64,000 nt of DNA, from NCBI GenBank assembly GCA_948474755.1, contig CAOLHI010001036.1, positions 372,001 through 436,000 on the forward strand. Direction: 5' to 3'. The stretch comes from Ctenosaura bakeri (lineage: Eukaryota; Chordata; Lepidosauria; Squamata; Iguanidae). Shown here piece after piece: positions 54,896 to 64,000 of this stretch (its first letter is position 1; every line of letters begins with the position of its first letter). The notes below the pieces were generated by a model, which had not been told where the DNA came from, did no database searches, and saw nothing but the letters and a program-made list of their open reading frames with translations. Both the position numbers and the translations under genes were made by a program.

Positions 54896-56957
54896 GAGCT
54901 ATGCAAGGAAACCTTTCAGCTGTCCTTGAAATCTCAAGAAGACTGTACTTTCCAACCAATCAGGCCTTTAGTGGGCCCTGGAGGCACCAATTTTTAAAAA
55001 CAAATTTTCCTTTCTGCTACATGTGGTTTGTCATGTGGTCCATGAGAAACCATGACAGACACATGACAGACAGACACTTACAACCAGGCACTGGTCTTGT
55101 GGAAGGAGGTACACTGGCCTACATGTAGCAATCACTGGAGGAGATTGTGTGACCTTGCCCTCTGCCCCACTACTTCTGATAGGCATCAGACCCACTGACC
55201 CCAATATTGATACATGCCCTTGATTTTCAGCCCAGAAAATAGTGCTGAACTTAAATATTAAATGTTCAATTTAGATATATTAGAATACAACCTCAAATGT
55301 AATTTCTGAAATTGTTTGCAAAGGCCATTATTACTCCAAAGGAAAAACTCACCTACTAGCCACCTCCCCTAGTGTCTCCCAGGTTTTCAGGCATCCCAGT
55401 CTCCAACAAACTATTTGCTTGGTGAATTCAAAAGATTTGGTTTGCCTATTTTGGCACAGGGATTTGGATTCACAAATCTCAAATCCTTCCCAAGGGTTCG
55501 ACGATTCGGTTGGCCCATCTCTAATTGAAAGGAACGTTTAAGATAGTCTGATTTAGAATACAGCCTCTGTGGTATACATGAAGTTTAGGGCAGGAGGTGT
55601 TGGAAGTATTTCATTGTTTCTTCATTGGATTTCATCAAACTTGGAGGGTATGTTTGGGATGGTTTTACATATTCTAGGGGCCATGAAACGTACGTGAAAT
55701 TCCCTTTGGGAAGGAGTAAGGGAACATTAATCTGATTTTTGATTTCCACAGCATAGTATGCTTGTTGACCCATTGGAAGACATCTCCTCTCTCAAGAGCA
55801 AGAGAAACAAATGTAAGAAGTGAGGAATATTAGAGCACCCCAAAAAGGATGGGCACTCATCCCTTAGAGAAGCTGAGAATGAATCGCAATTGATTATAGA
55901 TAATGATTCTGCAAGGCAACAGCAGGAAGTACAGCTAATTAACAATATATCTGTATATCATAATACCACAGAGCTGAAGTGTCCCCTACTTCCCTGTCTG
56001 AGAGAACCAAATGGGCCTCTCTAGAGAGGGAGCATCATAGACAAGTTACAATCAAAACTGCAGTTTTGTGTCCTTTGAAAATAAAAAGCAAATAAAGAAG
56101 GCATCTAAAATAGGGACAGTAAAAATATTAGAAAATATGAGCCATAGCACTGGATCTCTTCAGCAGAGTAAACGAATAGGCAAGGCAGAAGCAGAACAAC
56201 AAACAGTCCCACACTGACCCATACAGCTTCTAGTAGTTTAGTCTTCTTTGTAAAATAAATAAAAATAGATTTACTTACAAAACTTACATAGTCAAGGGCA
56301 TCATCTAAGGGAGGAGGGAGCAGAGAAAAATGCCTGCAGTTTAAAGTGATGCAGGAAAAGAATGTGTAAGTGTGGAATAAACCTGACAAACAAGAAGTTA
56401 TAATAAATACGAGCTGTGCCTAAGTTCCTAGAAAGTGAAATGTAAACTAACAATTTATATATGTAGATGCAAAGGCTTGCTAATTAACAGAAGAGACTAT
56501 TTCACTGTAACCTTTTGTACATATGTGGGGTACATGAATATTGATGGTCACAACTTGCTTATAGAGAGGTACTGTAACATCTGTGAAGCCTGCTTACTTC
56601 CAAATATTATTCACAATAGTCTCTAAGGAATCAATATTTTTACTGAACACAAAAGAAATGCAGTGCCTGTGTGACAGGTAGCGTAGTTTCCCCACATATG
56701 TTGTAGAGTGCTGTGCCATGGAGTTCCTTAAATAAATGAGAGTCAATTTGCCTTTCAGTCATCACTTCAATCCAGGGAAAGCTGGATTAAATAAGTCATG
56801 AGGATTCCTGCTCAAATGCTATAAATAATACTCTGCATTCATATAGCACATATCAAAGTGTTCAAACTAGTGTACATACACAATCTCTGCAATATTGTGA
56901 AAGAAAAAAACAGATGACAGCCCAGAGTAATAGTTCAGAGATCTTAGTATGGCTTCT
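54896..56957. other. No gene seen
   Basis: Unique-looking sequence. The frames at 55585-55773, 56105-56389 and 56435-56626 have no recognised domain. Confidence 0.45.
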
Positions 56958-57725
56958 TAGAATCATAAATTATAGAGTTGAAAGAGACCAGAGGGGCCAT
57001 CCAGTTCAACCCCCTGCCATGCAGGAACACCCTCAAAGCACTCCCAACAGATGGCCATCCGGCCTCTGCTTAGAAACCTCCAACGAAGGAGACTCCACTA
57101 CACTCCGAGGCAGCATATTCCATTGCTGGACAGTTCTGACTCTCAGGAAGTTCTTCCTAAGGTTCAGGTGGAATCTCCTTTCCTGAAGCTTGAATCCATT
57201 GTTCCTTGTCCTCGTCTCTGAAGCAGCAGAAAACAAGCCTGCTCCCTCCTCAACATGACATCCCTTCAAATATTTAAACATGGCTATCATGTCCTCTCTT
57301 AACCTTCTCTTCTGCAGACTAAACATCCCCAGATTCCTAAGCTATTCCTCATAGGGCATGGCTTCCAGACCCTTCACCATTTTGCTCTCCCTCCTCTGGA
57401 CACTCTCTAGCTTGTCGATATTTGTCTTGAATTGAGGTGCCAAGAACTGGACACAGTATTCCAAATGAGGTCTAACCAATGGAGAATAGAGTGGTACCAT
57501 TACCTCCCTCGATCTAGACACCATACTCCTATTGATGCAACTAAGAATCTCATTGGCTTTCTTGGCTGCCACATCACACTGCTGAGTCATGTTCAGCTTG
57601 TGGTGTACCAAGACTCCAAGATCGCTTTCACACATACTATTATCCAGCCATGTGTTCTTCATCACTGGCTTTGCTTCTGTCTCCACATTTTTAGCTGCAG
57701 TAAGCTAGCCACATGTCCCTCCATC
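56958..57725 (-). mobile_element. CR1 LINE 3' end
   Basis: It starts with TTAGAATCATAAATTATAG (CR1 end, complement), then GCCATCCAGTTCAACCCC. Two coding remnants follow on the minus strand (57342-57686 and 57033-57326) in different frames. 5'-truncated. The (ATTCTATG)n end is eroded. Confidence 0.92.
57033..57686 (-). pseudogene. CR1 ORF2 C-terminal remnant, frameshifted
   Basis: The upstream frame reads [55 protein letters not shown] and RRESKMVKGLEAMPYEE. After a break the second frame gives LQKRRLREDMIAMFKYLKG, then QERRFHLNLRKNFLRVRTVQ and PRSVVESPSLE. Together they cover the CR1 RT C-terminal region. The catalytic motifs lay further upstream and are missing. More of ORF2 survives here than at 40941. 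Confidence 0.9.
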
Positions 57726-58064
57726 AACCATACTTTATTCCTGTGCTAAAATGTACTGTATTTTTAAAAACTGACCCTTTTCTCTGTCCCTTCTTTTCTG
57801 GAAGGGCAGGAGACACACACTCCAGCAGCCTGTAGGGCTCTATGGTGGAAGATGTCTTCTACCTTCCAACCATCATGATCCAGGAATCTCAAAGTAACTC
57901 AGAAGCTAAGGAACCATTGGCAATAGAGAAGATACCAGGCCCAAATACCATGGGTGACCTTGAGCTCCTGAGCCTGAAAGTCCTGAAATATTGTCAGTGC
58001 TTAGGAAGTACTTCGCACTGATAAGTGGTATAGAAATGTAACTGCTATTGCTTTTCTTATTCTT
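57726..58064. other. No gene seen
   Basis: Unique-looking sequence. Confidence 0.45.
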
Positions 58065-58610
58065 ATTTTATTTATTTCATTCATAAGCAGCTTTTCTCCC
58101 AGAGTGGGACTCAGGGCGGCTTCCAAAAAAGTTAAAAACATATACAATATAGGTTAAACCTATTAAAATAACCATATGAAAACAATTTAAATCATTATAA
58201 AAGCTTACAAAAGTGTAAAAGATAAATAAAATATCTCAATAAAATAAAAAGCTTATTTGCTTACTCATTAAAACCTTGCTTGAATAGAAATGTTTTTGCC
58301 TGCAGGTGAAAGGTAAGCAAGGAGGGGCCTAGCCCAGCCTCCCATGGAAAAGAGTTCCAGAGTGTGGGGACAACAATTGAGAAGTCTTTCTCCTGTGTCC
58401 TCACCAAGCAAGACTGAGACAGTAGCAGAGAGAAAGCAGATTTTTTTCCTACAGATCTTAAAACTCTGGTAGGTTTGCGTAGGGAGTATTCAAGGATGAA
58501 GTTTCCCATGGTGGACCTTGAGTCTTTCAGGCTAGAAAAAGCTTTGCCACTCTTAGTTCTGCAAGCTGGCTCCACAGAAACACTTTTCTCAAAGCCAAAC
58601 CTTGAAAACT
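58065..58610 (-). pseudogene. L2-like LINE 3' end with coding remnant
   Basis: The tail side is AT-rich (TTATTTATTTCATTCATAAG, then GCTTTTCTCCCAGAGTGGGA). The minus-strand frame 58575-58261 ends VPTLWNSFPWEAGLGPSLLT, then FHLQAKTFLFKQGF, an L2-type C-terminus. It aligns with the remnant at 28065-28442 (VPRLWNSLSWQARMAPSLLS), so both come from one family. Confidence 0.65.
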
Positions 58611-59563
58611 TGAGCAGGTTCTTTCATCCAACTGAATTCTAAAGCCATTTTAGTTCTTCCTCTGAGAAGCTGCCAAGTATAGGTATTGGCACTCAGAAAC
58701 AAAGTTTGTGCCAACTTTGAAAGCAACAAGCCAGAATGAATCTTGCTTCCTCACTTAAGGCCCTGGAGATATTGAAATGGCATCAGATTTGGGGAAAGAG
58801 TTATGATGCCAACGACATGGTTGGCACTGGACCTGGGTGGTTCCATCATCACTGTGGCCCTGTCATTTCTCTGTTTTTTATCTTCCTTTATTTCCTGAGC
58901 AAATTTAGGAACATGCCTATCTTGCTAATTGCCTGTTTTAACGTGCCCATCAGCATTTTAAAGTTATCTGAATAATTTAGCAGGCTGCGAGATACTGAGA
59001 TATGAAGCATGCAGAAGAGTGGAAGTGCTGAGTATTCCTTAGAGAAAGGATTTGTTCAGATAATTTATGAAATTTTGTTTCAGAACCCCAAGAGAATCAA
59101 GAGGCTTTAAATTTTCAAGGCCAACAGGTAAAGCTGACTAAATGGTGGATTTTTTTAAAAAAATGTTATTCACTGGTTTGCTTGCTTTCCTTGTTTTGCA
59201 GTTACAACCAGGGATGGCCAAATGGGAATATGCAAAGCAATGCAAGGATAATGCATATTTTTAATTTTAAAAAATCCACATACAGAACAAATGGGGAGAG
59301 TCCATAATTACCAGGGTTATCATAACCTTTTTAATGTGTTCCTGTCTGTCAGCTGTGGGCAACTTTGGTGCATCTGAGAGGCTTTCCCCCCTGCCTTAGC
59401 ACAGTTTAGGAGCAACATGGACTGCCTGAAATGGGGAGAATAACTGTGTGTGGGGGGGTTAGGGGGTTCAACCAGGAGAGTTAGGAGACCCACAGTCTCT
59501 GTCACAACTCCCCACGTATTTTTTGTGACTCCAATTCCTTTTTCTCCTGAGCTGTTTTCAATC

Positions 59564-59597
<34 letters not shown>

Positions 59598-61729
59598 ATT
59601 TTTAACAACAGGAAATGCCTAGATGTGTAGCTAAGAAAGAATGCAAAATGAGGAGATTGGCCCCCTCCAGAAAAGAATTCTGACCCCTAATAGAATTTCC
59701 TTTCATTCCCCAAATGTCTATACTGTTGCTATTGGACCCTAAGGGGAAACTATCATGGAGTTGTCTCTGCAAGATTTTTTCAGAGGAGGTTTGTGTTTGT
59801 CTTCCTCTGAACCCCAAATTTCTAGCACTATGATAAATTAAGACTTCAGCTGAGTATTTAGAAAAGCAAGAAAAGGGGAAGGCACAGTGACCAAAGGAAT
59901 GTGAAGCCAGCAAATGTAAGAATTCTAGGTGTGAATGGTTTTCCGTCTCTCATTCTCTGTAGCGCTAGAAGTCTGGAGACTGAAGAACATTTCATTCAGT
60001 GGTGCAGAATTCTTACTTAGGAAGCAATACTCTCATTTTGCCCCCTTCGAGCTACACCCCTGATGTGACCCAGAGTGGAAGAATGCTTCAAAGACATTTG
60101 AGGACAGAATGGAACCCAGAGGAAAGAGGCTAAGAAGGCCACAAAAAAGCAGACTGCAGTCGGCATTTTTCTCACCCCAGATTAAAATAGCAACACAAAA
60201 TTCTGAAAATTCAGGACTACCATTTCAGGTTGTAAAAGGAGAGGATATTTTAGGTTTCCAGGAAAGGCTTCCAGGAGAAGTAGCTCCCCTGTTTTTGACA
60301 AAAAGAAAGGGAGTCAGAGGGTCAGAACATACAATCCAACATTTCAAAAATGAAAACTGGGGCATGTGTGGACAAGCAACATCCAGGTGTGGTCCAGAGG
60401 ACAAAAGTAATGAATGAGGAAGAACGTAGAAGTTCTCAGAGGCTGCAACAGTTTGCTTTTGCCTAAGCCTACCAGAAAGGGTAAAAATTTTCCCTCTCCT
60501 CTCCAGCCTGTTGAATTAATTATAAGCTCTCTTTGTACTTTGAACGTTATTTGCAGTAACAGAAGTAAGAGAAGAACAAAGTGGGGTAGTGGGAGGTGGA
60601 GAAAGAAATTGAGGCATCCTAAAAGCAGCTGAAAATGTTGGATGGGAGAGGATTAATTGAGACTGTCCCTGACAAATTGGTACAGTTGGAGGGTACGGCA
60701 GGGGCTGCAAAATTATTATCATCATCATCATCATCTGGGGAGGATGTATAGTCCCAGGGCAACATTTTCCTGAATCCTGTGTCCATTATATTACATGGGG
60801 AAGAGGGGCTGTCCAGTGTGATCCCTTAGGTGTCCTCCTGACCTCCCAAACCCTAATTTTTTTAAGCTGAAAAAGATTATTCTCGCCTCATATTTAGGAG
60901 GGATGGTTTTCCCTCTAATCATTGTTTCAGTCAGAAATATCATTTTCTGATTTGGAAAGTAGCAGGTGATTGTCCTGAGAAGGGGTGAGAAGACTGCAAA
61001 AAGTTTCCCTCCTGCAATAAATGCAAGAAGAGCAGGGGATCACATCCCTCCTACCCTTCAAAGAACTGGGCTCATTCTCATTGGCCCCATCAGGCACTAA
61101 GTGGGATTTAGGAAAAGGAGCAGCAGGAATGTGTCAGTAATTTTGTTTAAACGAAGTCCAGTCCCAAGGAATTGCATCTTCCTCTACATACTGAAGCACC
61201 GAGAACTCACTGAAGGATACAACACTGCCACATTTGAATTCACCACAGTTGCCTTTGGCACTGAATTCTGGAAGACAGGAAGTGACCTTGCAGGGGAAAG
61301 AAAAAAGGAAGGAAGTTGTAGAAAGAACTGTGCAAAGAGAACTGTAATGCAATCATGCGTACCATCATCTCTGAACTATCTGCAGTGTTTTATCAGTGTT
61401 TCATCTCAATATTAGAGAGAGAGAGATCATGCAATTGAACTAAAAGAACAGAATTAACTTAAGAACTTTATAATTAAATCAGAATTCGGGCAGAGTAGAC
61501 TATAAGGCAAATTGAAACCGAGGAATAGCAATGGAAGGGAGCTATGTACATTGTCTCATCAGTACTGTAAGGCACGGAGGGAAAACCTACAGGCCTCTGG
61601 TTGTTGCCAGGATATGATTCCAATCAGTCATGACTATTTAGTATAGTGGATAAATCTATTCAATAGCACTTTTATTTTTTTATTTTATTGAAATTAAAGG
61701 CATTGTTACAATATACAACACCTAAATCA
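58611..61729. other. No gene seen; trinucleotide repeats
   Basis: Unique-looking DNA with (GAT)n at 59567-59596, (ATC)n at 60714-60735 and a G run near 59452. The frames at 59602-59913, 60109-60417 and 61101-61415 are about 100 residues with no recognised domain. Confidence 0.45.
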
Positions 61730-61845
61730 GGACTGGAGAATGTTAGACTATCCCAACATTGTTGGACTACAAATCTCATTATCCCTAGACTGCATATAAT
61801 TGTGAGGCATGATAGGAGTTGTAGTCCAACAACACATGGAAGCTA
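61730..61845. mobile_element. Short palindromic repeat (TTGGACTACAA type)
   Basis: TTGTTGGACTACAAATCTCA and GATAGGAGTTGTAGTCCAAC are inverted copies about 60 bp apart, typical of a common small reptilian palindromic repeat. Traces also occur near 395, 43250 and 46290. Confidence 0.6.
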
Positions 61846-62156
61846 TACATTCTCTTTCCCAGTCTCAAAGGATAAAAATTCCCTGCTCTGTTCCAAGTGC
61901 TACTATTATGGAACAATAAAAAAGATAGTAATAGATTGATTTGTCCTTAGACCACTTAGCAAAAGTGCAAGACGTAATGAAAGTGCCTTAGAGCTGAACC
62001 AAAACTCTTCAGATGGCATTTTCCTGAGAAAATATCCTCAGATGTTCTTCTGCTTCCCTTTTCCACCATTGTTCTCCCACAGTCTCCCAGGTCTTGTCAT
62101 TACGTAGGAGGCAAAATGGCAGCCAGTTTGCTGATACATTTCTTGGTGCCACTTTA
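61846..62156. other. No gene seen
   Basis: Unique-looking sequence. Confidence 0.45.
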
Positions 62157-62590
62157 TGGTTATTAATTGTAAACTCACCATTGACTTATGGCAACTCTAT
62201 GGATGGGAGACCTCTCAGCCACCCTGTTGTCAGCACTGCTGTGGATTCATTAACGGAATTAATCCATCTGCAGTATAGTCTTCCTCTTTCCTTACTGCCT
62301 TCTACCTGAGCAAACAATATTGTCTTTTCTAATCAGTCATATGTTCTTATGATATATCGAAAGTATGATGGACTCAGTTTAGTCACTTTCATTTCTAGGG
62401 AAAGTTCAAGGTTCATTTGCTATAAGTCCCAGTCATTTGTCTTTTTCCTATTCAAAGGTACCCACAAAATTCTTCTCCAGCACCACATTTCAAATGAGTT
62501 GATTCTCTTCCTCTCAGCTTTTTTTTACTGTTCACTGCATTCACAAAAGACAAAGAAATCAAAAGTACAATGGCATGGACAATCTTTTTT
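62157..62590 (-). mobile_element. BovB LINE 3' end
   Basis: ACCATTGACTTATGGCAACT, then CTATGGATGGGAGACCTCTC and CAATATTGTCTTTTCTAATC, align with the 3' ends at 30135 and 37128. 5'-truncated after about 430 bp and heavily mutated. Confidence 0.85.
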
Positions 62591-63504
62591 TATATATATT
62601 CAATGATATGCCACTGATGGCACAATAATGGTATGAAATTGCCACTCTTTATAGTGACAAAAAAGGCTGGTAGAGAACCTACAGAAAAGGTGGGTGAAAA
62701 ACATCCCCCTATTTCACAGGATTTAAGAGTCTAAAAACTCTAAAAAAAAAATGATTACGATAAGACAGAATACCAAAACTGCATACATACATGAAGTCAG
62801 AGGCAGGCTAAGTACATAGCTTTTCCCATCCACATTTTACATCAGCCCAAACACTTCCTTTCCCCATTCCAGAAGTGGCCTCAGTCTCTCTCTCTCTGGT
62901 TTCCCCAAGGCACCTCTTATCTCTGCCTTGCTGAGTCCTCCTGCTATGCAAATGGTATGATCCATTTCTCCAGAATGCTCCAGAGGGAGGGCAAGTATTT
63001 AATTTCTAAATAAACCCTTGATTTTTTCCCCCTGTCGTTGCCAAAGTGGTTGTAATAATAATAATTAATCACAAGCAAAGCACCCTCTCTCGTGCTTTTG
63101 AATGGGATAATATTAATAATACTTGGCAGCTTGTATGGTGTTTTGCAGACATTAACTAATTAATCCTTTCATAACTCACTAGCCTCTTACTTAGAAAAAC
63201 AAACAAACAGTGATCCCCCATTACTTTCTGCCCTATGGAATAAATTGGACTTAATAAGACCAAATTCTTTCTTTTTAAAAAGTCCTTTTTGTTAATCCAC
63301 CAGGGAGCAGTGGGATGCATTTGCTGCACACATTGGGAATCAACACTGTGTACTCTTTGGCAAAAATTAGCAAGGCATCACTTCTGTAGAAATAACAGTG
63401 AAAAGATGAATTTTGAAGTACAGGCTGTATGGGGAATAATAGTCTTCATAGTCATGCCCTAACCTTAGAAAATTCCAAAAATACAGATAGCTACATTGAT
63501 CCTG
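62591..63504. other. No gene seen; candidate conserved non-coding block
   Basis: Positions 63000-63200 are AT-rich, repeat-poor and carry several TTAATTA-like motifs. Otherwise unremarkable. Confidence 0.4.
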
Positions 63505-63732
63505 CATGGTATAGTAGTTTGGGTGTTGGAATAGGACACTAGGAAACCAGGGTTCCAATCCCTGTTTGGCCATGGAAACCCTCTGCATGACTTTGGGCAG
63601 GTCTCACTCTCTCAGCCTCAGAAGAAGGCAAGGGCAGCCTTTCTCTGAACAATTTTTGCCAAGAACCCCACATGATAGGGTCACCTTAGGGTTGCCATAA
63701 GTCAGAAATACCTTGAAGGCATACAACAAAGT
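63505..63732 (+). mobile_element. Sauria-type SINE, near full length
   Basis: Head TAGTAGTTTGGGTGTTGGAA (A-box region), B box GGTTCCAATCC (63551-63561), then GGCCATGGAAACCC and CACTCTCTCAGCCTCAGAAG. The BovB-like tail CATAAGTCAGAAATACCTTG is followed by AAGGCATACAACAAA. About 228 bp, the best-preserved SINE in the window. Confidence 0.9.
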
Positions 63733-64000
63733 ACTGATCTGTTTTATTAAATGAGTTCTAGCAAATTTCCATCTCTAGAAGAAGCTGATCTTTTAGAAAT
63801 GTAATGGATCCTACCGAGAGCTTGCAAAAGGTTAATTTTTTGAGGGCTTTAGCCCCCAAACCCTGCTGCCAGCATGGTCACAGCTATGGGGGCTGGGAGA
63901 TTCCAGGCGATATACTCCAAAAGAGTCAATTCTCCAAACTCTGCAGCACATTCACGCTATAGAATTAAAAAGTTGTGGTTCTGCTTAACTGCTGTGGGTC
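63733..64000. mobile_element. Partial A-like MITE at window edge
   Basis: From about 63945, ACATTCACGCTATAGAATTA and GGTTCTGCTTAACTGCTGTG resemble the start of an A-like MITE (compare 7130), cut by the end of the window. The preceding 200 bp are unique-looking. Confidence 0.4.

Noticed and set aside
59602..61415. Frames near 100 residues (59602-59913, 60109-60417, 61101-61415)
   Set aside because: No domain, no splice-site or promoter support, lengths expected by chance in 64 kb.
63505..63580. tRNA gene suggested by A- and B-box-like motifs
   Set aside because: The boxes belong to the tRNA-derived head of a SINE; no cloverleaf or anticodon arm is evident.

Overview
The window looks like nuclear DNA of a squamate reptile, probably a lizard. 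It carries RTE-BovB LINEs together with tRNA-derived SINEs of the Sauria type that share the BovB 3' tail, CR1 LINEs ending in ATTCTATG repeats, an L1 ORF2 tail, L2-like 3' ends, Penelope-like elements (PLEs) with GIY-YIG remnants, gypsy-like solo LTRs, many short inverted-repeat DNA transposons and long microsatellites. I found no host protein-coding exon series, rRNA or tRNA gene. Every open reading frame with a recognisable family belongs to a decayed retroelement, and the rest look like chance frames. The window is best read as intergenic or deep-intronic sequence.

Layout. 0-16.5 kb: mostly unique AT-rich DNA with scattered DNA transposons. It includes a 757-bp CpG-rich element inside a 200-bp MITE (4.8-5.8 kb), an L1 3' end (7.8-8.5 kb) and a SINE split by a MITE (9.3-9.7 kb). 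16.5-19 kb: a gypsy-like solo LTR, then a PLE with a perfect 13-bp target duplication. 19-30 kb: mainly unique sequence and microsatellites. 30.1-34.7 kb: a nested pile in which a BovB holds a PLE, the PLE holds a GC-rich DNA element, and a solo LTR has also entered the BovB. 37.1-39.4 kb: a second BovB with a CpG-rich element inside. 40-43 kb and 46-47.5 kb: CR1 copies, two of them inside DNA transposons. 49.8-54.9 kb: SINEs, L2 ends, two more CpG-rich elements, a GC-rich element with a tandem CCATTTTG array, and a SINE hit by both a foldback PLE and a CpG-rich element. 55-64 kb: CR1, L2, BovB and SINE copies separated by unique DNA.

The most notable signal is a group of non-autonomous DNA elements (called here A, B, C and D) that share GGCC-type termini. 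Several copies have 3-bp target duplications, which hints at one transposase source, possibly PIF/Harbinger-like. Families B and C carry conserved hairpins whose two arms change together between copies. They also carry a conserved splice-donor-like site at a fixed distance from one end, very high CpG content, and in B a YY1-like GCCRCCATTTTG motif that one copy has multiplied to four. They look like mobile CpG-island promoter/first-exon cassettes. That is an inference from a few copies and needs genome-wide testing.
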